A stretch of DNA of 64,000 nt from Hydractinia symbiolongicarpus (lineage: Eukaryota > Cnidaria > Hydrozoa > Anthoathecata > Hydractiniidae), in assembly GCF_029227915.1 (NCBI RefSeq), contig NC_079879.1, positions 4,650,001 through 4,714,000 of the forward strand, in the 5' to 3' direction. Made by a program: the position numbers and the translations under genes. Below are positions 41,756 to 53,400 of the stretch, one piece after another. How positions within the stretch are numbered: position 1 is the stretch's first letter; each line of letters starts with the position of its first letter. The notes under the pieces are model-generated. The model saw nothing but the letters and a program-made list of their open reading frames with translations. It searched no databases and had not been told where the DNA came from.

Positions 41756-44700
41756 TTAGAGTTCGTCTTTTTTCTTTGTGGCTTCCTCTGTGCTTTGATT
41801 GGAGTCTGGTGACCAAGTTTCCATCATTTTTAGAACACGTTCCATTGAGCGATACACTAAAAATAAATGTAATGAACTATCTTATTTGCGGAACTTATCT
41901 TTGCGGATGAATTTTTGCGGATGAAAATTACAGCAAATCGAAGTACGAGGAAATGAAAATAATTTTGCGGTATAAGATGTGGAGGATACAAAAAATATTC
42001 CTTACGTGTATTCATCTCGTAATAATAAAATTTATTTTCCAAATAGTTGGTTCCTTTGTTCCAAACATCTTTAAATATTTGACCATCAGGACCTAGAAGA
42101 AAAAAATAATTTAATTGATATATCAGTGCAGGAAGTTCAGAATATATTTCAAATACAATTACCAGTTTGTCAAAAAAGGCCAATTTAAAAAAAAATGAAG
42201 AGAAAAATTCTTACTTAAGAAATAAGTTCTGGGTACATATCCACCATCCACATCATACGAATCTGCTTTTTCCTCGTTCACATCATCCTATCAAACCAAA
42301 ACATATTTTTAAAATAGGCTAAACCATTTTGAAGTTAGCAAGAGACGGCTAGGAGGATGGGAGACTGCAAAACGATGTTTTGAAGAAAAGCTATGTATCT
42401 CAAATACTTACTTCAATATCAGCAAGAATAAATGGTGCTGACTTTTCTTTGAAATTTTCGTCACGAGATATCATTTTTAACACAGCTGAAAATCATATAA
42501 GCATCATAACGTACATCTTGTATATCGCAAAAAAAAAGCACCTGCGAATTTTACTTGTTAGGCTTCAAGACCGTCCAAATATAAAAAGCCAGTAAGTCCT
42601 CGAGGTTGCGTAAGAGCAAGATTTGTAGAGAAAGTCAAAGTAATCTTACCTTTGCAAGCGGGACAAGTGGTTCGATGAATGATAAACATGATCGGTTTAC
42701 CACTGAAAAGAGAAACAAAAAAATACACTTCATTTGGGGACTCTGACACGAGTTTAGTATAGATAAAGTCTCAAAAAGAGTGACGAAAATAAAACTAAAA
42801 AAATGCAAATTCTACCTAGCTTTGGCTTCCACTAAAGCTTCGTCTATAGTTACCCAACGAACACCACTCTCTGATAATATTTTCTTTCCCGGTGTCAACT
42901 TTTTCTCGCTGGCGTTGTCCGTCGACTCTTGCTCTGATGATGTATCTGAGAAAGAGACATTGAAATTGTATACACATCTCAAATTAACTTGATTTTTTTT
43001 AAAAATGAGAGCTTAACTCTAACCTGTCTTCTTCTTACCTTCTGTCTTTGGTGCAGCGTACTGTGACAGTTCAGCAATAGCAAACTTCATACTTAGCAAT
43101 ACTAAAACAAGAAGGCCATGTTATACTGTTTGAAATTTTATCATGGGCGTTCCAACAACTAAATTTTTCTAACCGGCCACTATTTGGTCCATTTTTACGT
43201 TCGCCGATATTTACAACTGCGTGTAAATCCTATATCCAATTTATGTTATTTAAGTCCAAAATATTGGGCACACAAATAAGCACTTACATTAGGGAATGGA
43301 TTTTCGCGAATTTCGCAAGTATTGGAAAAAAATTTCCGCAAAATTTGATTTTTTATTGTGTTTGAAAAACGTTTTAAAATAATTCTTTTTTTTGATTATT
43401 TAGAATTACTTATAAATGTGAATTTCTACTTTAGCAGTATACATTTATTTCTCTTAATAAATAACCCTTTAAAAACGGTATTAATTAAGAAAAAAAATAT
43501 TATCAAGTTGTTTTATTACGAAACTTAATTCTCGTGAAATTTTTATGACTTATCAACTTCGAGTTATTTTTAAAAAATTTTCCGTGAAAATTATTTTCTT
43601 GGTATAAATAAAAACACGATGCGTGGAAATAAAGATCACGCAAAAACATTTTTAGGTATTGATCATCACGTGTTAAAATATATACCATTATTTATTACGA
43701 AAAAAAGAATTGCATAGTAGCACTTTCAAAAAGTGTTACAAAATTTGGTCAGGTTATCAACAAGCTTAGATTAAACTTACATTGCTCTTCATTGGCGTAT
43801 GAAAATTTGTATTTTAGAAATGCTGGATCTCTGTTGTGCAAACCATGATGGACGTTACCATTGTAATCTGTAGAAGAAAAAAACATACATGGTAAGAAAA
43901 ATACAGCGAAACGTTTTAACATAGCATAACTATATTGCTTTTTATATACAGTTGCCCCATTTCCAATTACGTTAAAATTATCAGAATCATAGCCTCGCAG
44001 CCGCTCTTACTAAGGTTATGCTTTTAATCCCATCTTTCAAAATTGTAGATTTTGCACGTAACAAGCGACATTTTTTGTGTTTTTCTCTAGCGTTATTTAA
44101 AAATGATGTTCAAAAATTACTTTTAATGAAGTTGCCATGCTTAGAATATACAAATTAGAAAAAACATTACCTAAGAAATAAATTCTGGGATAATATCCAC
44201 CATCAATGAAGTATTGATTATCTAATGGTTCCTCTTCATCCTAAATGAACAAACAACACGAGAAACTTTTTTTAAAATGCACAAAATACTATTACTTTTG
44301 AACAAAATTTTAACACTGCTCTTTACCTCAACATTAGTCATGACAAAATATTGTGACAACTGCCAGATTGGTCTTGAGTGATGTATAATTGGTTTCAACG
44401 CACTACACGCCCCACACCATGTCTTGTGTATGATCATCATAACCGGAGTTTTCGTTTCTTTGGCTATTTCTAACGCTTTCTCGTATTTTACCCATTTAAT
44501 GAAATCACCAAACCCACGACCAAGAGATAAGTTGATTTTCTCTAAAGCCATTTTCATACCAGCCATGATATCTTTAGGTGAACCGTAGTAGAACATGGTA
44601 CTAGTGTATGGTGACTCAGTGTTGTTCACTTCAGTGTGAATGTTCTGATCAGGATCTATAGAAACAATATTATTATAAGAATTATGCTTCATGCTATGTC

Positions 44701-47700
44701 ATTAGAATGCTTGAAATTACAATCTAAAAAATATAGGTATAATAGTTTCAAAGAACTTACCCATGAAAAATATTCGAGGGGTGTAAGTACCATCTATATC
44801 GAATTTATCGCCCAATAATTTTCCTTCCTCTTCCTAAACAATATAATGCTTTTAATTTTAAATAGGCCTTTGTCATTACTCAATTATATACACTTAAAAA
44901 TACGTAGATTGTTTTTAGGTTATAACAAAACAATAATGGCTCTCCTCACCTCAACCTTAATCATAACAAAGTTCTTGGAAGCCTCAACGATTTCTGTAGT
45001 ATCCTTGAATTGTTGTTTCATGTCTAAAAATACAAACGTGATTTAAATAAACAAAAATCTACAAGGATTTAAAAAATAATATACAAAAAAAAAACAAATT
45101 TACTTACACTTTGAGAATTCACAGTAGTTGTTGTAAAAGACAATCATGATGATTTGATGACTGAAAAACAATGTCAATTTGGTAAAAAAAAGGCACGTCT
45201 CTCGTTGTTTTTTATAACAATTTCGGATGGGACATACTTAGGTTAGAATAGGGGGAATAATGACTTAGGCTTTAAGACTTGAAATAGTTTTGTATTCTTA
45301 CCTCTTTTTGGCCTCTCTTAATCCATCTTCGTATTGATACCATGTGATTTCTGTTCCAAATCCTGAAAACAACACCAGACGTGTTTAAGTAAAAAAGACG
45401 ACAAAGACTTTATTTTTATATACAGTACCTTAACATCAGTACCAATAAAAACTGAAGAGGCTATCCTTAGTAAATACTAATAATAATTGGAATAATCAGG
45501 CATTAATTTTAATACCATCATTTTCAATAGGCTCAGTTGATTGTGTTGATTGTGTTGATTGCGTTGATTGAGCTGACGCAGTTTCGCCTGATACCTTCTC
45601 CCCAAGTTTCATTTCTAATGCCTTCTTCATATTCTCAATAACTAAATTAAATAATAATATTTAGTATTAAGCTTTTTCACAAATATTCGTCTGTGCACAC
45701 ATCAATGTATAACACACATACGAGAAGTCGATGATCCGTAAGCGTATTTTGCTTTTTTGTAATCCTCTAATGGGTTGTGTATTGATGGTTCAACAACACC
45801 CAAGTTATCTAAAAAATATAAATTCATTTGGAATTTATTTGGATAGAAACAACGTCTAAATCTATTAATCTATTAAATTTTAAATTGACTTACCAAGGAA
45901 AAATATTCTTGGAATGTATGCACCGTCTTGGTCATACTGATCATCAGTTGGCTCATCGTCGTCCTAAAAATATAATAAGAAAAGATAAAATAAAATAAAA
46001 AATAAATTATTAAATGGAATTAAATAAAAGATAAACAAACCTCGCAATTAACCATGACAAATTTTTTACTAAGTTCAGCAAATTCTTTATCGTTTGCTAT
46101 CTTCGGTTTTAATGCTGTTAATAAAATAAAAATGAACTTATAACAAATGAAATCCAATACTAATAAGTTACATATATTATTGTATCGATTTATGAGAAGA
46201 TAACCATGGTAACAATAAATAAAAAAGCCAAACAATATAGTGACAGTTAGCTACACCAGCATATGATTGTTTATCTAACCCTTGAATTAAAATACATACA
46301 TTTGCAAGCTCCACAATAACTCTTGTGAATGATGACCATCATAGGTTTCCCTCTAATAAAAACATAACTTACATGAAAGACTTTAACAGAAAAGTTTCCT
46401 CAAATAATTATTTTTTGCAGAACACATGTTTCCTCAGAAAATTATTTTCAGATAAACAGTCATCAGAAAAAAAGCATTATTTCCTAGTGGATATTAATGT
46501 TTACTGAAGCATGCTATCCTTCGTCAGTATTTACAAACTTATAACAATTTTTTTAGAATCACTTACTGTTCTTTTGCAATTCTTAAACCTTGATCGTGTT
46601 TTACCCAATTGATATGCTTGCCAAATCCTATAAAAATATGAACAGTTGACTTTTATTATTTGCATAACTTTTTATTTATTAGGTAAAGAATTAGAAATAC
46701 CTACCATTATCATTCGCTAACACCAATGTACGATTTCCAAGAACTCTTTTCATCGAGAGAGAAACTAAAAAAGTAAATGAGCATAATTCAACCTTTTTAT
46801 GAAACTTTTTAAAATCAACAAAAAAATCAACTAAATAGTAATAGATAGGTCATGCACTCACTTTCCTGTCCATCACCGTAATAGTGCAAAACATGACTAT
46901 GTTTTGTTCCATGATTCCATTCCTGAGAATAATGTTCTCCATCGTTATCTGAAAAAGTAAGACATATAAATAATTTTGTTAATATAAAACTATGTTTATC
47001 GATTTAAACTAGAAATAATGATAAAATTCTTTTACCTAAGAATAAAATCTTTGGATAGTATTCACCATCAGCCTTGTATTTATCACCCTTTACTATTTCC
47101 TCTGCCTGAAAAAACAAAAAAAGAACATGGAATGTAAACTTCCCACAGCTTCATGTTTAGGAGTGTTGGTGTACATGTGTGACAAATGTTTGCGTAAAAA
47201 TCTACTTACATCTGTATTTATCATAATAAACTCAGACGCAAATTCCTTAATCTCACTAGATTCTGCAAACTTTGGTTTCAAACCTAAATAAAAGGATAGC
47301 GTTGTTAAAAAATATTGAATGTGAAATATACATTTCTTATAAACAGGCTTCTTATACTAAATATGTATGACAACATGGAAAGTAAACTTACGTTGACAAG
47401 CTCCACACCAATCTTGGTGAAACACAACCAGTATTGGTTTATTTCTATAATATTTTAAAAATAAATATTAGATTTGAATAAAATTTCGTTCTTTCCTCAA
47501 AAGATTATTTGACTTGTAACTGTATGAAGGAAACAATTCCTATTTTCTTTTTACCGTGTTGTAACAGCAAAAAGGTGCAACATGAAGAACTCATGAAAAC
47601 AACATTGTGATTACGTACTGTTCTTTGGCTGCTTTTAATCCATTCTCCCAATCATACCAGAGATAATCTTTGCCAAACCCTAAGTAAAAACATATATAGT

Positions 47701-49555
47701 TTCAATTTCGTCTATTTGTTCTTAAAGATTGGATACTCTAAGAATTAACATAAATAAAAGTGGTTACCATGATCTAAGTTGAAAATATCCAATGCTTTTT
47801 GCATACTTTTTAGAACTAAAGAGATAAATAAAATTCAAGTAACAGGAAGTCTTCAGTTTCCTCAGAAAATTATTTCTTTACAATTACTGACCATGCTGTA
47901 CTTTTCGGTAAAAATATTTGGCTTTAGCACTTTTTGCATCAGCATTGACAACATCTTCCAATACAATACCATTTCCAGCTAAAAAACCATATGCAACTTA
48001 AATACTTTGGACTTTCAAAACACAATAGGAAAAAACACAGATTTTAAATTACTTTAAAGAAACGAAAATGAAACACTTACTCATAAAAACAATTTTAGGA
48101 ACATATTTTCCATCCAAATCAAATTTTGAATCCTTTGGTAGCTCATCCTAAGTAAATAGAGATTTTTTATGATAGAAATCTCTATTTGTAAGCTTTAATG
48201 TAAAGAAAACCGAAGTAGAAATTTAATTATTTTTCACTGATCCTATGGAAGTTTCTTAACCAAAAATACTTTTTAAGATTTACCAACCTCTGCTTTGGCC
48301 AAAACAAACTTTTCGCTTAGCTCAGCAAATTCTTTAGAAACTTCGAGTTCAGCTGATAACTCTGTAACAAGAAGAATATTAGCAACATTGTGTGTAAAAA
48401 ACCTGATGAAAAAACAATAAATTATTTCATTAAAATACACTTCAGAGATACAAATGAAGTAACATACATACTTTTACATGGCTTGCATTTACTTTTTGTG
48501 ATCACAAATAATACCAACAAATCACTAAAAAAATGTTGTGTTTATTTTAATTATTTTGAATCGAGAGCTACAGCTGCGATGGCCGAGTGGTTAAGGCGTT
48601 AGACTTGAAATCTAATGGGATCTTCCCGCGTAGGTTCGAACCCTACTCGCAGCGATGAAACAAAAATTTCATTTTTATTTTAATCTTTTTTTTTTCAAAA
48701 AATAGCACTACAAAGATAAAGTTAAATAAAGAAAAATGAGTTTTATTTTACTTAAATTAAACGTTTTCCTGAAAAAAAAAAAACCAAAAAAAACAAGGCT
48801 CTTAAGTTACTGTTCGAAAAACGCTCCAATCCTTTTAAGAAAATTCAAATAAGCAACCATGACAGAAGGAAGGCGCTCGAGAAAAAAAAATATTTTAAAG
48901 TGACCTTGTTAAAAAATAAAACTTTAAGAAACCTAGCTAAGTTCTAAAAGTTTTACATTTATTTTTTATAAGAACAATTTGAAAAACCCAAAAATTTCAA
49001 GACTTTAACTTTTTATCCTTTTTAACATATCAAGAAAAATTTTTTTTTTCACGCGTTAGGGTCCCTTTACCGTTTTCAAATTTACGAACAAAAAAACCCA
49101 CAAAATCTCCAATTAGCTCCTGTTCTAGGCAAGTGCTCATTGAACAAATATATGCGCTTGGGAGGTAATCGGTATTTGCAGGTGTTTATAAGAAAATTTA
49201 GACAGAACTTACTGAAAAAACATTTTGTTTGGCTATAAAATATGAGGGTTCTACAGATAAATTGTTTTAAAGCTGAAAAATATCTTTCCTGCGGCCGGAA
49301 AGTGTGCTTCTTGAAAAACATAAGAAATACAGTGTGGAATTAAAAGTTCAAAAAGAACTTACTTTGTTTTGGCTTCCGTAACTGCATCTTCTACTTTTTT
49401 CCATTCCAATGCTAAACAAAAAAATTTTATAGTAGAGATCATAGGAAATACATTAGATCGATATGTTAGTTAAAGAAAAGAGTAAACTATTTTATTCCAA
49501 ATTTACCTGACGATACCGCGAAAAATATCGCGAACAAGAATACGACGAACTTCAT
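41756..49555 (-). CDS. ER protein with six TXNDC12-like thioredoxin modules and KDEL
   Basis: 33 minus-strand exons, 876 residues. Exon starts in transcript order: 49555, 49411, 48524, 48361, 48147, 47978, 47815, 47679, 47444, 47283, 47105, 46948, 46764, 46627, 46352, 46114, 45963, 45808, 45641, 45362, 45160, 45023, 44833, 44655, 44240, 43867, 43101, 42945, 42702, 42485, 42287, 42092, 41856; stop at 41756-41758. Signal peptide MKFVVFLFAIFFAVSS; C-terminus KKKDEL for ER retrieval. Each module resembles TXNDC12/ERp19: a WxxxExGLxxAK helix, [MV]xIIHKxxCGAC, LKPKxAxxxEF, an acidic strand and GxYxPRIFFL with the cis-proline. Active sites: CKPC (46-49), CGAC (176-179), CGAC (311-314), CEFS (468-471), CGAC (602-605), CPAC (761-764). 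Most modules use six exons with repeated sizes (61, 53, 74, 70-73, 87 and a variable linker) and phases. Probably a thiol-disulfide oxidoreductase or chaperone for secreted proteins. Module 3 ends in a Q-S-T repeat linker. Confidence 0.93.
44327..44655 (-). other. Fused exon 24 spanning thioredoxin modules 4 and 5
   Basis: A 329-base exon encodes without interruption what five separate exons encode elsewhere in the same gene: the last two parts of module 4 (87-type and linker) and the first three of module 5 (61-, 53- and 74-type, including CGAC). Four introns are therefore absent here, with the reading frame unchanged. Confidence 0.9.
48573..48654 (+). tRNA. tRNA-Ser (anticodon UGA)
   Basis: Begins GCTGCGATGGCCGAGTGG, a typical type II (long variable arm) serine tRNA. 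The acceptor stem GCTGCGA (48573-48579) pairs with TCGCAGC (48647-48653), leaving discriminator G. Anticodon arm TTAGA-CTTGAAA-TCTAA gives anticodon TGA. T-arm is GTAGGTTCGAACCCTAC (B box GGTTCGAACC), A box TGGCCGAGTGG. No intron, no encoded CCA. It lies in intron 2 (48525-49362) of the thioredoxin gene on the opposite strand. T-rich sequence just downstream can serve as a pol III terminator. Confidence 0.96.
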
Positions 49556-50427
49556 ATTTCTCCTCTTTCGTCTGTGGTGTGGAGAATGAATGAACAGTTT
49601 GTTTGGCTTCACTCACGAACAGCATTTTGAACATATTTTTGAGCATTCCACGTCGCATAACCAGTACAAATACTTCATTTCCCACATACTTTCAACAATA
49701 CAGTTAAACAAAAATGTGTTCGATACCTGTCGCTGTGAATTTGATCGATCAAGATCTTTCGATCGAATTTCGAAAAGAACGCGCCGTAACTCACGATAAA
49801 CGTACCGCAGTCTAGATTAAAACCAGACGTCGCTAGTAACAGTGAAATATTTAATTCACAAATTGCAAAATAGTTTGCATAAATTATATTATAATCTTAA
49901 AATATGTACATTTTAAAATACATTGCCGTATTTCTTAGGAGTCAATAAAAAATGTAGAATGGCTACGATTCGTAAAACTTTCAAGGAGTAATTGCAAGAA
50001 CGAGTTTTTGGCAGAAAAATTAAAAAAATAATTTCAGAACATTGCATTACAGAAAATGTATGAATTTAAAATAACAAGTTCTTGTGAAAACATATAGCTT
50101 GACTTCACTAAAAAGGGAATTTACGGAAGGCGCGATTAAATAAAGCGAATTGTATCATACAGATTTTAAAAATGCAGCAATTAGAAATATTTCAACAAAA
50201 TAATCATGCTGAAGTAACCGACCAAAGAAGATTGGCCACTGTAAATGTGGACAAAAAAGTAGAAATTGTAAACAGATGGCTCCATGGAAATTCTTTATAT
50301 TAAAAATATAAAAAAATAATTTTTCTTAGATTTTTTTACGATACGCGAATAAAAAAAACGCGAAACTGGTTCTCTTTAATATTCGCACAAATTATAATTT
50401 ATATATTTTATAAACATTTTCAGCCAG
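49556..50427. other. Intergenic region between CFAP99 and the thioredoxin gene
   Basis: 872 bp between two minus-strand genes; must hold the promoter of the six-module thioredoxin gene (right above 49555) and the CFAP99 3' UTR. gcgaa/cgcgaaac repeat words occur at 50335-50390. No gene supported; short frames near 49503-49799 are noise. Confidence 0.5.
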
Positions 50428-53400
50428 TCAACTGTTGACTAATTTTCCACCACTCAGCACTCGTTGTACAGTAAGCGTATGAAGTTTCGTTGCTTTTTCG
50501 CGACTTCTCTCCAGCTCTCTCCACCGCAGTTCTTCCAATGTATCCTAACAACAAAATAATTCTTTGTTTATCACAGCGTGGTTTTCAGTTATTATTACAC
50601 GTTATTAGCAACAGGTATATGTTTAAAATTCAGGACCAGTGACGCAGTTTTTATAGTGAGGGGGTAACAAAATAGCACGTTTGGTTTTTCAAGACCCTCT
50701 ACAATGGCCTCAAATCGTTTTTGTTTTTTTAATTAAAAAGTAGCATGCAAATTTTAAGTATTTGCAATAACTACAAATTAAGAATTTCTAGCTCAAAATT
50801 CATAAATTAAATTAATCTTTCCAGTATAAAAAACACAAATTTATTATCTCCAAACTTCATCTAAAATCCCTTGTTTTTATTTGTTCGGATTACAGTAAAT
50901 AACTTTTTAAAAAATAATGTACGGAAAGTCTCCAAATAAATTGTAATTTTCAAATAAAAAGATAATTGGATTCGATAAGAATCTGAGGGAGTTTCCAAGG
51001 GATTATTAGAGGAATTTATCGTAACTGTCTTGCTTTTACTCTAGCTTTGATACTCCTCTCCAACTAGGATAACACCGAAGATCAAGTGCTGGGAAAATTT
51101 TTTCCCCCGTTTCGAATCACTTCGTTTACCTGTTAGTGAAAATTTGATTAGAAAGTGTAGTACATCAATAAAATAAACATCACGTAATACCTTTTGCGTA
51201 GATAGTTGTTTTTGTTTGCTAGCCAACTTGGGTGGGCTTGACTGGATGCGGTATTTCTCACGTTCTAAAAAGAACATGAATGTTAAAGGTTTGATGCCAA
51301 ACAAAATTTTCTAAACTGATGTACATATCAACCAACAACATTTTTTTTTTGATTTCTTCGTCAAAGTTTAATCGTGCACGCAGTGCGCAAATTTTACAAG
51401 GTAAGCCCACACGGTTCGCATTGTCTTGTGATTTATGTACTGATTCTTTAACCTGTTTTGACCATAATGAATCTTTCTACTATTGCTGACGAAGAGCCAA
51501 AAGGGATAAAAAATAATAATAAAATTAACATTTATGACAAGAAATATAATTCCAACTACCTGCTCGCCTAGCAGAGAGTCTTTCTTGAAGAGCTGTAACC
51601 TTGGGGTTTGCTATTTCGCGTTTTGTCGCTGAACGTTTCTCTTCAAATCTAAAAGAGAGATATAAAAAGAATACTTGAACAAAACAAGAGTAGCTAACAA
51701 AGTGCACATACCTTATTGCGGCTTCTTTACCCTGTTGTGAACGATGTTTTGCAATAGATTCTAACGTGTCCATCAAATTCTGGTCTTTATCCTGTGATAA
51801 CAAAATATATGAAAGAATTTTTAAATGTTTACTGTCAATACATGCACTTTAAGGGAAGAAATTTAGTTTGCAAGTAGGATCTCGAGAATTGTAAAAAATT
51901 GCGAACGCGTACATTTTTATAAGATTGTAGAATAAAGACCGCGAAGTAGTATCCTCAAATAGTTAAAAGTTAATTTTGCTCAAAATTGCGAACAAGTCAA
52001 AAATAAGGTGAAGGGCGTTTATAAATGGTTTAAAATTTCTTCTTCTAAGGCTATCAATTACTGCATGGCTTCTTGCACTTCGTATTAATTCATCATTTTA
52101 GAAAAAAAATATGTATGAATACGAACCTGGCAATACGATATGAAGTCAATAATTTATACAACATACCACTTTACTTTGAAGAATTTCTCTCCTTCTTTTA
52201 TCTTCCTCTTCTTTTTGACCAATCCTCAATAAATGCAATCTTTCTTTTAGCTATAAAAACACACGAAGTAAAACGTCATTTTTCTTGCACACAACATTAA
52301 AGAAGTTTAAAAATATTGAATATTGGTTCAGATTAGTAAATTGAGTCTCTAAAACGGTTTGATATTTCCCCACACAACGTTTTACTTAGATAAAAGTGAA
52401 GCTGAAAAGTGAACGGCAAAACTCTACATCACTAGTTTGAACCGAACACAAACAAAAGTCAGCATTTTATTGAGACAAATTTTTTAACCAAAAAAAAAAA
52501 TGGAACGCATATACTATTTTTCTTTGTCTTTATCAAGAACTTAAATTGCCAAAAAAAACCTCCAAGAAGCTTACCTCTGCTAATGACATTTCCCCAAGCA
52601 AGCCAGCTCCTGATGTTTCTGTCAAGTCAACAAACTAAAAATTCGAAACCACAATAATAAGAAGAGTCCACAGATAGACATAAATAGATAGGCACAAAAT
52701 AAGAAAGATGTTACCTTAAACCGTATCCTTGGTACACTTTCTATTGCTCGTATTTTTGCGATCAGGGACACCTTCTCACGCATCTCCATCTCTGCCTGTT
52801 AATAACACATAAACAAACGAAAGATTGTGTGGTGTCAAAGGGACAGTAATGAGCAAAATGACACCGCGAACAGGACCTTTAAAAGTAGAAACTCAATCTG
52901 CTTAGAATTAGAATTAAAAGTCTAGATTTTTTGTTACAAATTTTCGGATTTTTGCTGCACTGCTGTGAGCGAAGTGCACTAGTTTGTTCATTTTTACTTC
53001 AGTTGGACACCCAACACAAAAATGGGCTGTCCAGTTTCTAATCAGGCAAAATCATAACACGTACAATACATTGAGTAAATGTATGAGCGCAAACAAAAAA
53101 GATTTTAAGTATTTTTAATGACAACTTTAAAATTTATTTGATTAAGAGAATGTGAAAATTTGGGAAGTTGTAAGACGTGGTCACACACAAATAAACAAAC
53201 CTCCTCTAAAGCTTTCCTCATAAGTTCTTTACTCTCGTTGTTGACGTCAGCAACTAAAACAACATGTACATACAACTAAACACAACGCCAAAAAAATTTA
53301 TTAAAAAAATATACTTTTGAAATAGAGAACAAGGTGAGAATATTAAAGAAAATTAAGGACTTAAAGTCGACAAGTATTATAGAATCTCAAATTTGATGTG

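Noticed and set aside
44222-44692. Separate single-module thioredoxin gene at exon 24
   Set aside because: Its ends are splice junctions with matching phases to neighbours on both sides; it is an internal fused exon of the six-module gene.
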